Source: CALBPI01 sp039814545 (GTDB lineage Bacteria > Pseudomonadota > Gammaproteobacteria > Steroidobacterales > Woeseiaceae). Taken from it: a stretch of 64,000 bases of DNA. Position 1 is the first letter of the stretch, and each line of letters opens with the position of its first letter. Shown here piece after piece: positions 16,908 through 25,226 of this stretch. Below the pieces are notes generated by a model. It made no database searches. It was given only the letters and a program-made list of their open reading frames with translations, and was not told the DNA's origin. A program made the translations under genes and the position numbers. Where the stretch lies: positions 1 to 64,000 of the forward strand of contig JBCCBB010000005.1 of NCBI GenBank assembly GCA_039814545.1, read 5' to 3'.

Positions 16908-18150
16908 GGCGAGCCCTCGTCGTGGGATGCTGAACCAGTGTCGACATGTCCTTGTCACCGCGGCCCGAGTTGCCGATGAGCATCGTCTTGCCGGGGTTGT
17001 TGCGCGCCCATTCCCGGGCGCCGACGAACGCGTGCGCCGTCTCAAGTGCCGTCAGGATGCCTTCCTCGGCGCACACCTCATCGAGCGCGTCGAGGACCTC
17101 GGCATCACCGGCCGCCTCGTAGCGTACGCGACCGATGGACTGCAGGAACGCATGTTCCGGACCGACTCCCGAGTAGTCGAGACCGGCAGACACGGACTGG
17201 GTTTCCTGAACCTGACCGTTGGGGTCCTGGAGGATCATCGTGTAGCTGCCCTGCAAGACACCCGGCGTGCCCGTCGCGAGCGTCGCCGCGTTTTCGCCGA
17301 GCCCATTGCCGATACCGCCGGCCTCAACGCCCACGATCTCGACATCGGGATCACCGAGGAACGCGTGGAACAGGCCAATGGCGTTCGAGCCGCCTCCCAC
17401 GCAGGCAAACACGGCGTCCGGCAATTTCCCAGCCTGTTTGAGCATCTGCGCGCGCGCCTCGTCACCAATACAGCGGTGCATCTCACGCACGAGGTAGGGA
17501 TACGGATGCGGCCCCACCGCTGAGCCCAGCAGGTAGTAAGTGCCATCGGGGTCCGACACCCAGTCGCGCAGCGCCTCATCGATCGCGGCGCGCAGTGTCT
17601 TGTCACCCGACTCCACGGCGACTACCTCGGCACCCAGGCGACGCATGCGATCCACATTGGGCGCCTGGCGCGAGATATCGACGGCGCCCATGTAGACGCG
17701 ACACGGCAGGCCGATGCGCGCACAGGCTGCGGCTGATGCGACGCCGTGCTGACCCGCACCCGTTTCCGCGATCACGCGCCTGGCACCCAGTCGCTTGGCC
17801 AGCAACGCCTGACCGATGGCGTTGTTGATCTTGTGCGCGCCCGTGTGGGCCAGGTCTTCGCGCTTCAGCCAGACGTCAGCGCCCCAGGCCCGCGACAGTC
17901 CGCGTGCCGGTGTCAGCGCCGTCGGGCGCCCCACCCACTCGAACAGCTCGTGGCAGAACTCTTCCTGGAAGCCAGGCTCGCGCAGGTAGTCGCGCACGCC
18001 GGCTTCGAGCCGCTCCAGTGCCGGTACGAGTGTCTCGGGCACGTAGCGCCCGCCAAACGCACCAAAGCGGCCGCGTGCATCGGGCAACTCGCCCGCCAGC
18101 AACGCCGCCAGCAATGTTGCGTCGTCTTGCCCCTGAGGTTTCGCTTGCAT
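16894..18150 (-). CDS. trpB: Tryptophan synthase beta chain
   Basis: A 418-residue PLP enzyme that joins indole and serine. The PLP-binding lysine is Lys107 in HTGAHKINN. The glycine-rich phosphate site is CVGGGSNAIG, and EDLAHTGAH and GRYVPETL are family hallmarks. The N-terminus is about 15 residues longer than E. coli TrpB. It lies 14 bp after trpF and overlaps trpA, consistent with tight coupling of the two synthase subunits. Confidence 0.98.
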   Translation of the reverse strand: MQAKPQGQDDATLLAALLAGELPDARGRFGAFGGRYVPETLVPALERLEAGVRDYLREPGFQEEFCHELFEWVGRPTALTPARGLSRAWGADVWLKREDLAHTGAHKINNAIGQALLAKRLGARRVIAETGAGQHGVASAAACARIGLPCRVYMGAVDISRQAPNVDRMRRLGAEVVAVESGDKTLRAAIDEALRDWVSDPDGTYYLLGSAVGPHPYPYLVREMHRCIGDEARAQMLKQAGKLPDAVFACVGGGSNAIGLFHAFLGDPDVEIVGVEAGGIGNGLGENAATLATGTPGVLQGSYTMILQDPNGQVQETQSVSAGLDYSGVGPEHAFLQSIGRVRYEAAGDAEVLDALDEVCAEEGILTALETAHAFVGAREWARNNPGKTMLIGNSGRGDKDMSTLVQHPTTRARHAGA

Positions 18151-18164
18151 CCTGATCCCTTCCC

Positions 18165-18758
18165 TTACGCAAACGCTGCGCGCGCCGTGCGCACAAACGC
18201 CATGATTTTTTCGAGGTCTTTCTGCCCAGGCGCCAACTCGACGCCGCTCGAGACATCGACGCCCCAGGGCGCCACGTCGACGATGGCCTGGCCGACATTG
18301 TCCGAGTTAAGCCCGCCTGCCAATACAAGGTCGCGCCCGCGCGCCACGCGCGCGGCAAGCCCCCAGTCCGCGGTTTCACCGCTGCCGCTGTTACGACCCT
18401 CAAACAGGAGCCGCTGCGGCAGGTCATCGGCATCCGTGACATCGTGGTCACGGTACACGGGCAGCGCCGCGACGCCCGGCAGCAGATCAAAACTCTCGTA
18501 GTCGCCAACGTCCGTCTGCAGCACATCGGGCGCCACACGGGCCTGCACTTCATGCGCCAGCTCGGGCGTCGGGTGGCGCATGACGGCCACGACCCGCGCG
18601 TGCCCGCGTGCGAGACCCGCGAGCAACACCGCCGCGTCGACCGACACGGCGCGCGGTGACTCGGCAAACACGAAACCGACAGCATCGACGCCAGCCTCAA
18701 TCGCCGCCGCCACAGCGTCGGGCGTGGTCAAACCGCACACCTTGATCCAGCCGCTCAT
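18165..18758 (-). CDS. trpF: Phosphoribosylanthranilate isomerase (divergent subtype)
   Basis: A 197-residue TIM barrel that converts phosphoribosylanthranilate to the carboxyphenylamino sugar phosphate. General base Cys8 is in IKVCGLT. FVFAESPRAV, LVLAGGLNSDNV and GVDVSSGVE match the family. At the position of the catalytic Asp (usually LLD) the sequence reads LLFEG, giving Glu120, and the usual QLHG strand reads LQTDVG. I recall the LLFE...SGSG...ADW form from Xanthomonas-type TrpF, so it is probably functional. Overlaps trpC by 4 bp. Confidence 0.93.
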   Translation of the reverse strand: MSGWIKVCGLTTPDAVAAAIEAGVDAVGFVFAESPRAVSVDAAVLLAGLARGHARVVAVMRHPTPELAHEVQARVAPDVLQTDVGDYESFDLLPGVAALPVYRDHDVTDADDLPQRLLFEGRNSGSGETADWGLAARVARGRDLVLAGGLNSDNVGQAIVDVAPWGVDVSSGVELAPGQKDLEKIMAFVRTARAAFA

Positions 18759-19603
18759 GCGTGGCCTCCCGAGGCAGCCCGCCCGGCCTCGACGAACTCG
18801 ATGACGGCCTGGGTGGCGTCGTCGCGGCGCATGAGTGCCGTGCCAATGAGCGCGACGTCGTAGCCCATACCGACGGCACGTGCCGCATCGGCGGGCGCCT
18901 TGAGTCCGCTTTCCGCAACGCGCGGCAGTTCACGCGGCAGATGATCCACAAGGCGTTCGAGGCGTTCATTATCGACTGCGAGCGTTCGCAGGTCGCGCGT
19001 GTTGACGCCGACGAGCAGCTGGCCTGCTTCCGCGAGTTCGGTGCCCGGGCGCGTATCCACGAGGCGCGATGCACGCGCCGCGTCTTCGGCGTCAAAACAC
19101 TCGACGAGCACAAATAACCCGAGCTCGATCGCGCGCGCAGTCAGGTTGGCCAACACGGCGTCCTCGAGCATGGCGACGATGGCGAGAACGCCACCCGCAC
19201 CCGCGAGCCGGGCTTCGACAACCTGGTAGTCGTCGACGAGAAAGTCCTTGCGCATTGCAGGCACGTCATGGCCGGCGAGCACGCGCGCCGCGGCCGCGAG
19301 GTGCTCGAGAGCCCCCGAGAATCGATCGGGCTCCGTGAGCACCGAGACCGCGGCCGCGCCGCCCGTGGCGTAGGCTGTCGCGCGTGCGGTGGGATCGAAG
19401 TCCGCCACATCTGCAAGAGCGCCCTCTGCGGGCGACGTCGCCTTGATCTCGGCGATGACATCGAAACCACCCGCCAGCGCCAGGCGCGGCGCCGGACTCG
19501 AGTCCTCGACGAGCCGCATAAGCCGATCCATGCTGCGTGCAGTGCGCGCGGCTTCAAGCCGGCGCAAGCTCCACGCGGCCATGGTGGCGAGAAAGTCAGC
19601 CAC
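18755..19603 (-). CDS. trpC: Indole-3-glycerol phosphate synthase
   Basis: A 282-residue TIM barrel that closes the indole ring with decarboxylation. GTG at 19603 overlaps the trpD stop and gives VADFLATMAAWSLRRLEAAR, which aligns with family N-termini; an ATG seven codons later is less likely. Key residues include FDVIAEIKATSPAEG (Glu and Lys), VPAMRKDFLVDDYQV, LLVGVNTRDL and ALIGTALMR. It is not fused to trpF, unlike E. coli TrpC. Confidence 0.96.
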   Translation of the reverse strand: MADFLATMAAWSLRRLEAARTARSMDRLMRLVEDSSPAPRLALAGGFDVIAEIKATSPAEGALADVADFDPTARATAYATGGAAAVSVLTEPDRFSGALEHLAAAARVLAGHDVPAMRKDFLVDDYQVVEARLAGAGGVLAIVAMLEDAVLANLTARAIELGLFVLVECFDAEDAARASRLVDTRPGTELAEAGQLLVGVNTRDLRTLAVDNERLERLVDHLPRELPRVAESGLKAPADAARAVGMGYDVALIGTALMRRDDATQAVIEFVEAGRAASGGHA

Positions 19604-20624
19604 GACCGAACTCAGCGAGCCCGTCGAGCAGGCGCGCCGCATCTCCCGAGTCGATGGCGGCCTGTGCACGGGCCACGCCAGCACGCGCATCATCGACGAG
19701 CCCCGCCACCTCAAGTACGAGTGACGTACCCATGAGCAAGGCATTGCGGTGGGCGCCCGTGTCCGTGCCGCGCAGCACATCGGCCATGGCGCGCGCGTTG
19801 ACCTCGGCGTCACCGCCCGCGAGATCCTCGGCGGTGCAGCGGGCAATCCCGTAGTCCTCGGGCGTACGCGTGTGTGGCACGACCTGTCCCGGCGTCACGT
19901 CGAACAGCGTGAACGGTGACACGGGCGTCGCCTCGTCCCAGCCGTTGTCGCCGTGCACGACGAAGGCGCGCTCGATGGCGAGCCCCGACAGCGCATCGGC
20001 CATCAGGGCCGCCACGTCTTTCGAAAACGCGCCGATGACCTGGTAAGGCGTCTGTGCAGGATTCGTGAGCGGGCCGAGCACGTTGAACACCGTGCGAACG
20101 CCCATGGCCTGGCGCACGGGCACGACCGACTTCATCGCCGGGTGGTAAGCCGGTGCGAACAGGAACGTGAAATGGGTGGCCTCGAGGCAGCGCCCGGCGG
20201 CCGCCGCGTCGAGCGGCAGAACCAGGCCGAGGGATTCCAGCACATCGGCACTGCCCGACTTGCTTGAGACCGATCGGTTGCCGTGCTTCACGACGCGCGC
20301 ACCGGCTGCGGCCGCGAGCAGTGCGGTGCCCGTCGACAGGTTGTAGCTGCCCGAGCCGTCACCGCCCGTGCCCACGGTGTCCACCGTCGGCAGGTTCGGA
20401 TCGATGTCTGGGCGCAGTGCGCGCTCGCGCATCACGGCCGCGAAGCCACGAATCTCGTCGGCAGTTTCTCCCTTGGCGCGCAAGGCCGTAAGTAACGAGC
20501 CCGCCATCGCGGGCGCAAGCGCATCATCGGCGAGCGCCGTCATGATTAGTGAAGCCTCGGCCTCACTCAGGTCCTGCCCCGCGAGGAGCGTTTCAAGCAG
20601 CGGTGCGAATTCAGGGCGACTCAT
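19596..20624 (-). CDS. trpD: Anthranilate phosphoribosyltransferase
   Basis: A 342-residue enzyme that transfers phosphoribose from PRPP to anthranilate. The PRPP-binding glycine-rich loop is DTVGTGGDGSGSYNLST, followed by KHGNRSVSSKSGSADVLE and NVLGPLTNP. MSRPEFAPLLE at 20624 overlaps the trpG stop by 4 bp and matches family length; the long upstream extension of the frame lies inside trpG. It is separate from TrpG, in contrast to the E. coli fusion. Confidence 0.97.
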   Translation of the reverse strand: MSRPEFAPLLETLLAGQDLSEAEASLIMTALADDALAPAMAGSLLTALRAKGETADEIRGFAAVMRERALRPDIDPNLPTVDTVGTGGDGSGSYNLSTGTALLAAAAGARVVKHGNRSVSSKSGSADVLESLGLVLPLDAAAAGRCLEATHFTFLFAPAYHPAMKSVVPVRQAMGVRTVFNVLGPLTNPAQTPYQVIGAFSKDVAALMADALSGLAIERAFVVHGDNGWDEATPVSPFTLFDVTPGQVVPHTRTPEDYGIARCTAEDLAGGDAEVNARAMADVLRGTDTGAHRNALLMGTSLVLEVAGLVDDARAGVARAQAAIDSGDAARLLDGLAEFGRG

Positions 20625-21214
20625 GCGGCTGCCTCCTGGCGCAGGAAGTTGTTCATGAGCGTATCGCCTTCTGGTGTCAGCACGCTTTCCGGGTGGAACT
20701 GCACGCCCTCGACCTGCCAGTCGCGATGGCGCACGCCCATGATCTCGCCGCGGTCCGTGCGCGAGGTCACCACGAGGCAGTCGGGCACGCTCTCGGCCTC
20801 CGCCGCCAGCGAGTGATAACGGCCCACGGCCATGGGATCGGGCAGCCCCACAAATACACCGGCGCCGTCGTGGCTGACGTCCGAGGTCTTGCCGTGCATG
20901 AGTCGCTGCTCGCGCACGATGTTGCCACCGAAATGCTGCACGATGCTCTGGTGCCCTAGGCACACACCCAACAGCGGCACCTGACCTGAAAAGGCCTCGA
21001 TCATGGCCAGCGACAGACCCGCGCCCTCAGGACGTCCGGGCCCCGGCGAGATGACTACGTGCGTCGGTGCGAGCTCGCGCGCCGCCGCGACATCGATGGC
21101 GTCATTACGATAGACGTGCATCTCCGCACCCTGCGCCGCAAACGCCTGCACGAGGTTGTAGGTAAACGAGTCGTAGTTGTCGATCATGAGCACGCGGGGT
21201 GTCGTCTCGCTCAT
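20621..21214 (-). CDS. trpG: Anthranilate synthase component II (glutamine amidotransferase)
   Basis: A 197-residue class I glutamine amidotransferase supplying ammonia to TrpE. Catalytic triad: Cys85 (LLGVCLGHQS), His174 and Glu176 (VQFHPES). The start MLIDNYDSFTYNL-like block (VLMIDNYDSFTYNLVQ) and ISPGPGRPEGAG are typical. A para-aminobenzoate role (PabA) is possible for such proteins in some bacteria, but its place between trpE and trpD with 4-bp overlaps makes tryptophan synthesis primary. Confidence 0.97.
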   Translation of the reverse strand: MSETTPRVLMIDNYDSFTYNLVQAFAAQGAEMHVYRNDAIDVAAARELAPTHVVISPGPGRPEGAGLSLAMIEAFSGQVPLLGVCLGHQSIVQHFGGNIVREQRLMHGKTSDVSHDGAGVFVGLPDPMAVGRYHSLAAEAESVPDCLVVTSRTDRGEIMGVRHRDWQVEGVQFHPESVLTPEGDTLMNNFLRQEAAA

Positions 21215-22596
21215 AGTCCCTCTCCCGCCAGCTGCAATGCGCGCCGGATAATGGCGCTCTTGGCCAGCACCTCTTCATACTCCCGCGACGGGTCCGAGTC
21301 GGCCACAATGCCCGCGCCCGCCTGAAAGCTGTACTTGCCGTCGCGGAACACAACGGTGCGGATCGTGATGGCTTGATCCATGTCGCCGCCCTGGCCGAAG
21401 TAGCCGACCGTGCCCGCGTAGAGGCCGCGCCCGACGGGCTCGAAGCCGTCGATCAGTTGCATGGCGCGCACCTTGGGCGCGCCCACGAGCGTGCCCGCCG
21501 GGAACGTGGCCGCGAACAGGTCGAACGCGTCCCTGTTCTCGGCGAGTTGCCCCTGCACGCCGCTCACGATGTGCATGACGTGGCTGTAGCGCTCGATGGA
21601 CATATAGGGGTCGACGCTGACGCTGCCTGCAGCCGCGACGCGGCCCAGATCGTTGCGCGCGAGGTCGACGAGCATCACGTGCTCGGCGCGCTCCTTGGGG
21701 TCGGCCAGCAGGCGACGGGCGTTGTCGTCGTCCTCTGCGGCGTCTGCACCACGCGGCAGTGTGCCCGCGATGGGTCGTAATGCGGCGTCGCGCCCACTGA
21801 GCCGCACGAGCGCCTCGGGCGACGACCCGGCGACCTGCAGATCACCAAAGTCGCAGAAGTAAAGATAGGGCGACGGGTTAAGCAGTCGCAGCGCACGGTA
21901 GACCTCAAAGGGCGACACGTCGGTAGCACCCTCGAAGCACACCGACAAGACGATCTGGTAGATGTCACCCGCGGCGATGTACTCGCGCGCCGCATCCACA
22001 TGGCCGCAGAACGCGTCCCGCGACAGGCTCGCCCCGGCCTCGGCGACGTGGCCACCCGTCTCGGGCTCGGGCAGTGCACCGCGTAGGCGGCACACGATGT
22101 CACCGCGCAGCGCCTCGCGCTCAGCCTCTGTGCCTGCGTGCAGCAACGCAATGCGGCGTGTCAGGTGGTCAAAAACCAGCAGCGATTCCGTCGCGAGATA
22201 AGCGGCCTCGGGAACGCCCGCCGCCGGCTCGGGCTGGTCGGGCAGGTGCTCAAAGCGGCGCACGACGTCATAGCCGGCCACACCCACGAGCCCGCCCGCG
22301 AACGGCAGGTCGGGAATCTCGGGCGCGAGCCTCGGGGCCTCGTCCAAAGCGGCCCGCAGCGCGTCGAGGTAGGCGGCCTGGTCGGCCGGCGCGGGCGAGG
22401 TCTGGTCGCCGCGGTGCATCGTGCCCTCAGCAATACGGATTTCCTCCGCCGCACCGAAGCCCAGGAACGAGTAGCGCGAGAGCCGCTGCCCCTGCTCGAC
22501 ACTCTCGAGCAGATAACGCGGCGCAAGGTCCGCGAGCTTCATGTAGGCCGATACGGGGGTATCGAGATCAGCCAGGATGTCAAAAGGCGCCTGCAT
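21211..22596 (-). CDS. trpE: Anthranilate synthase component I
   Basis: A 461-residue chorismate-utilising enzyme. The feedback-inhibition motif LLES at residues 29-32 suggests allosteric control by tryptophan. The catalytic domain has AGSSPEALVRL, PIAGTLPRGAD, ERAEHVMLVDLARNDLG, FAATFPAGTLVGAPKVRAM and FQAGAGIVADSDP, the last including Mg and chorismate ligands. First structural gene of the operon, 134 bp after the leader peptide stop and downstream of the attenuator. Overlaps trpG by 4 bp. Confidence 0.97.
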   Translation of the reverse strand: MQAPFDILADLDTPVSAYMKLADLAPRYLLESVEQGQRLSRYSFLGFGAAEEIRIAEGTMHRGDQTSPAPADQAAYLDALRAALDEAPRLAPEIPDLPFAGGLVGVAGYDVVRRFEHLPDQPEPAAGVPEAAYLATESLLVFDHLTRRIALLHAGTEAEREALRGDIVCRLRGALPEPETGGHVAEAGASLSRDAFCGHVDAAREYIAAGDIYQIVLSVCFEGATDVSPFEVYRALRLLNPSPYLYFCDFGDLQVAGSSPEALVRLSGRDAALRPIAGTLPRGADAAEDDDNARRLLADPKERAEHVMLVDLARNDLGRVAAAGSVSVDPYMSIERYSHVMHIVSGVQGQLAENRDAFDLFAATFPAGTLVGAPKVRAMQLIDGFEPVGRGLYAGTVGYFGQGGDMDQAITIRTVVFRDGKYSFQAGAGIVADSDPSREYEEVLAKSAIIRRALQLAGEGL

Positions 22597-22643
22597 GTTG
22601 TCTGCCTATGCGTTGTCCAGGTCCCGGTTCCGGACGCAGACAC

Positions 22644-22680
22644 AAAAAGACCCGTCTGCGCACCTGCGGAGACGGGTCTT
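22644..22680 (-). terminator. trp attenuator terminator hairpin
   Basis: Read on the minus strand, AAGACCCGTCT and AGACGGGTCTT form a perfect 11-bp stem, with additional pairing (CGC/GCG) inside the loop, followed by a run of T at 22648-22644. It lies between the leader peptide and trpE, 48 bp before the trpE ATG. Confidence 0.93.
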
Positions 22681-22741
22681 GCTTGTTACCGGATCGATTC
22701 GAGTTCGAACGTACGGAAGCACCACCCGCCTAGCGGAGGGG
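22670..22741 (-). promoter_or_regulatory. trp attenuator: competing antiterminator and pause structures
   Basis: In minus-strand order, segment 1 (CCCCTCCGC, 22741-22733) directly follows the Trp codons and can pair with segment 2 (GCGGGTGGT, 22729-22721), with the leader stop codon in the loop. Segment 2 can instead pair with segment 3: AGGCGGGT (22731-22724) and ACCCGTCT (22677-22670) give 8 pairs with one G-U. Segment 3 is also the left arm of the terminator. A ribosome stalled on the Trp codons would cover segment 1, free segment 2 and prevent termination, the classical logic. Confidence 0.85.
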
Positions 22742-22789
22742 CCACCACCACGCGTTGCCGCGTCCTTCGAAGGTCACTCGATTCGTCAT
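22730..22789 (-). CDS. trpL: trp operon leader peptide with three consecutive Trp codons
   Basis: A 19-residue open frame: MTNRVTFEGRG followed by NAWWWPLR and a TAG stop. The three TGG codons at 22750-22742 sit just before segment 1 of the attenuator. It is too short to be found by length. No Shine-Dalgarno sequence precedes the ATG; only CAAGCC lies between it and a good -10 box, so the transcript may begin at the start codon. Role: ribosome stalling when charged tRNA-Trp is scarce allows transcription into trpE-A. Confidence 0.92.
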   Translation of the reverse strand: MTNRVTFEGRGNAWWWPLR

Positions 22790-22795
22790 GGCTTG

Positions 22796-22824
22796 AGTAT
22801 CGACAAGCACCGGCTGGCCGTCAA
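22796..22824 (-). promoter_or_regulatory. trp operon promoter
   Basis: Minus-strand -35 TTGACG (22824-22819) and -10 GATACT (22801-22796) are separated by 17 bp. The predicted start, about 7 bp after the -10 box, falls on the A of the trpL ATG (22789). The -35 lies 15 bp after the stop codon of the preceding transporter gene. No TrpR operator dyad is obvious. Confidence 0.75.
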
Positions 22825-22838
22825 CCCGCCGCATCACG

Positions 22839-24677
22839 CTAGAGCCCGTAAAGCCAGGGCAGCACGAACGAGAAGCCCAGCCACATGATGATCGTCAGCG
22901 GCACGCCGACCCGGGCGAAGTCCGAGAAGCGGTAGCCCCCGGCACTCAGGATGAGCAGGTTGGTCTGGTAACCAATCGGGGTGGCGTAGCTCATGTTGGC
23001 GCCGAACAACACGGCGAGCACAAACGGCCGCGGGTCCGCGCCGAGCTGGGTCGCGACGCTGATCGCGATAGGCGTACCGATGACTGCGGCCGCATTGTTC
23101 GACACCACATTCGTGAGCACGGACATGATGAGCATGAACCCCGCCAGGATGTAGGGCACGGGGAGTCCGTCGGTCAGCGAGACAAAGCCCACGGCCAGCC
23201 AATCGGCGGTGCCCGTGACCATCAGCGCATTACCGAGTGCGAGGCTCGTCACGATCAGCATGATGATGGGCACACTGAGCGCGTCGGCCACATGCTCCCA
23301 GGTCAGGCAGCGCGTCGCGAGCATGAGTGCCACGCCAATGAGCGCGCTCACGGAGATCGGCAGCAGGCCCAACGCCGCCGTGCCGATCACAAAGCCCATA
23401 ACCGCCAGCGCACGCTTGGCGCGGTGGGTGTGCGGCAACTCCGTGGTGCCATCGAGCACGAGCATGGTGCCGTTCTGCTTGAGCAAATCGATGGCGCTCG
23501 AAGCGCCCTGCACGAGCAATACGTCGCCGGCGCGCAGGCGGATCTTGCCGATGTCCTGCGTCACGCGCGAGGACGGGTACCGCGCCCGGTGCAACGCCAG
23601 CGGCAGCAGGCCAAAGGTCGGCGCGAAGCTCACGGCATCGAGCGTGCGCCGGTGCAACAGCGAGCCGCGTGTCACCACGAGCTCGGCGAGCCGCTGACCC
23701 TCAGCGCTAAATGACACCTCGCCGTTGCCGTCGCCATCGGCACCGCCTTCGGCGTTGAACAGCCGCGTGCCCAGCTCCCGCTCATAGAGTTTAAGCTGAT
23801 CGGCCGTGTCCTTGATGTAGATGCGGTCGCCGGCCTGGAACTTGAGCGACGGCAACTTGGCCAGGAACAACGAGTCGCCGCGCTGAATGCGGTCGATGCG
23901 CAGAGAGCCCCCCGTCTTGGCGCGCACTTCCGAGAGCGTACGCCCAACGGGGTAGCTGTCTTCGACAACGTAGAGCTGGGCTGTGAATACGCGCGGCGAC
24001 GTGTCGGCCAGGGGCGGCTCACGGCGCGGGATCAGGTAGGGTGCGACGAGCCAGAGAAAGAGGATACCCACGGCGCCCACAATGGCGACGGGTAAGGTAA
24101 ACGAGAACAGACCAAAGCGCTCGAGCCCTAGGTCCACGGCCAGCCCCACGACGAGCAGGTTGGTCGAGGTCCCGATCGTGGTCGCCATGCCGCCGATGAT
24201 CGTCGACAGCCCCATGGGCATGAGGATGCCTGAGACGGGCAGCTTCGCGCGCAGCGACACACCGACGAGGATGGGCAGCAGCAGCACGACGATGGGCGTG
24301 TTGTTTAGGAACGCGCTCAGGACCGCGCCCACGACCATAGTGACGAGCAGCGCCAGCACGGGACGCACTGTCCAGGCGCGTGCGATCACGCCCGCGAGCG
24401 GCTGCAGTGCGCCCGTGGTTTCCATGCCCTTGCCCACCACCATGAGCGCACAGACTGCGACCAGCGCCTCGTTGCCAAAACCCGCAAAGAAAAAGCCGGG
24501 CTGCAGCGGCTCGCCCTCGAAGCGGAACGGGAACAGCGTAAACGCCGCGACGAGCACGACGAGCACCGTCAGGCTCGAGGTCTCGAGCGCGAAGCGGTCG
24601 CGCGTAAACAAATACAGCGCGAGGCCTGTCAGCACGAGAACGAACTGGCCGTGCGCGGTCAGGTCGATCGCGTTCAA
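22839..24677 (-). CDS. SLC13/DASS-type permease with two RCK_C (TrkA-C) domains
   Basis: A 612-residue inner-membrane transporter with about 11-12 hydrophobic helices split into two halves by a soluble central part of about 200 residues. The first half carries LSAFLNNTPIVVLLLPI and TTIGTSTNLLV, the second SVLTNVVSNNAAAVIGTPIA and YATPIGYQTNLLI, the paired anion-binding hairpins of the family. The central part holds two TrkA-C-like segments (for example DRIYIKDT and GDVLLVQG ends). Substrate may be sulfate, a dicarboxylate or another anion. TTG at 24677 is chosen as start because GAGGG lies 6 bp upstream; the open frame continues but without hydrophobic or conserved sequence. Confidence 0.88.
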   Translation of the reverse strand: MNAIDLTAHGQFVLVLTGLALYLFTRDRFALETSSLTVLVVLVAAFTLFPFRFEGEPLQPGFFFAGFGNEALVAVCALMVVGKGMETTGALQPLAGVIARAWTVRPVLALLVTMVVGAVLSAFLNNTPIVVLLLPILVGVSLRAKLPVSGILMPMGLSTIIGGMATTIGTSTNLLVVGLAVDLGLERFGLFSFTLPVAIVGAVGILFLWLVAPYLIPRREPPLADTSPRVFTAQLYVVEDSYPVGRTLSEVRAKTGGSLRIDRIQRGDSLFLAKLPSLKFQAGDRIYIKDTADQLKLYERELGTRLFNAEGGADGDGNGEVSFSAEGQRLAELVVTRGSLLHRRTLDAVSFAPTFGLLPLALHRARYPSSRVTQDIGKIRLRAGDVLLVQGASSAIDLLKQNGTMLVLDGTTELPHTHRAKRALAVMGFVIGTAALGLLPISVSALIGVALMLATRCLTWEHVADALSVPIIMLIVTSLALGNALMVTGTADWLAVGFVSLTDGLPVPYILAGFMLIMSVLTNVVSNNAAAVIGTPIAISVATQLGADPRPFVLAVLFGANMSYATPIGYQTNLLILSAGGYRFSDFARVGVPLTIIMWLGFSFVLPWLYGL

Positions 24678-24897
24678 GCCACGCCCTCGCAGGTGGCGCA
24701 CGGAAGCCTGGGCATCACTGTTATCACGTCGGCGCTTCCCCTCGTCGCGCGCGTTATGGGACCGGCCACCGTCAGCGGCGACCAGCCGGTATGCTATCTC
24801 AGGCCCCGGGCGGCCGCGCAAGCTTAAGCGGCTCGCTGTGATCTGCTATCGTCACGCACGAGTTCAACTGGCAGGCATTCCGCGCCCAACCAACCTT

Positions 24898-25218
24898 ATG
24901 AGCTTCAAGGCCTTGCTCGAGCGCTGGCGCGACACGCCAGCCACAATCACCACCGAATCCGCCTATGCCATCCGCCTCGATGTCGACGATGCCGCCCGCG
25001 TCGAAGCCCTTGCCGCGCTGTTTCCGGGCATCGACGCTGAGACGGTCATCGCCGACCTGCTCCGCGCCGCACTCGACGCGACGGAAGCCGCCATGCCCTA
25101 TAAAGCCGGAGAGCGCGTGATTGCCGAAGACGAGTTTGGCGACCCGGTTTTTGAGGACGTCGGGCTGACGCCGCGCTACGTCGAGCTCGTGCGCGCCCGG
25201 CGCGACGACCTCAACTGA
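24898..25218 (+). CDS. Conserved small protein of unknown function
   Basis: A 106-residue soluble protein (MSFKALLERWRDTP...). The helical core DDAARVEALAALFPGIDAETVIADLL and the tail GERVIAEDEFGDPVFEDVGL resemble a small Pseudomonas family sometimes labelled pilin assembly or type 1 pili tip component. I know of no firm evidence for that label. The frame is open far upstream, but that part overlaps the opposite-strand permease. The preceding 220-bp divergent gap shows no clear promoter. The ABC gene starts 8 bp downstream. Confidence 0.75.
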   Translation: MSFKALLERWRDTPATITTESAYAIRLDVDDAARVEALAALFPGIDAETVIADLLRAALDATEAAMPYKAGERVIAEDEFGDPVFEDVGLTPRYVELVRARRDDLN

Positions 25219-25226
25219 GCCAACCC

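Noticed and set aside
22700..22720. GAGTTCGAA-like sequence resembling a tRNA T-arm
   Set aside because: No acceptor stem, anticodon arm or CCA end around it; it lies in the trp leader.
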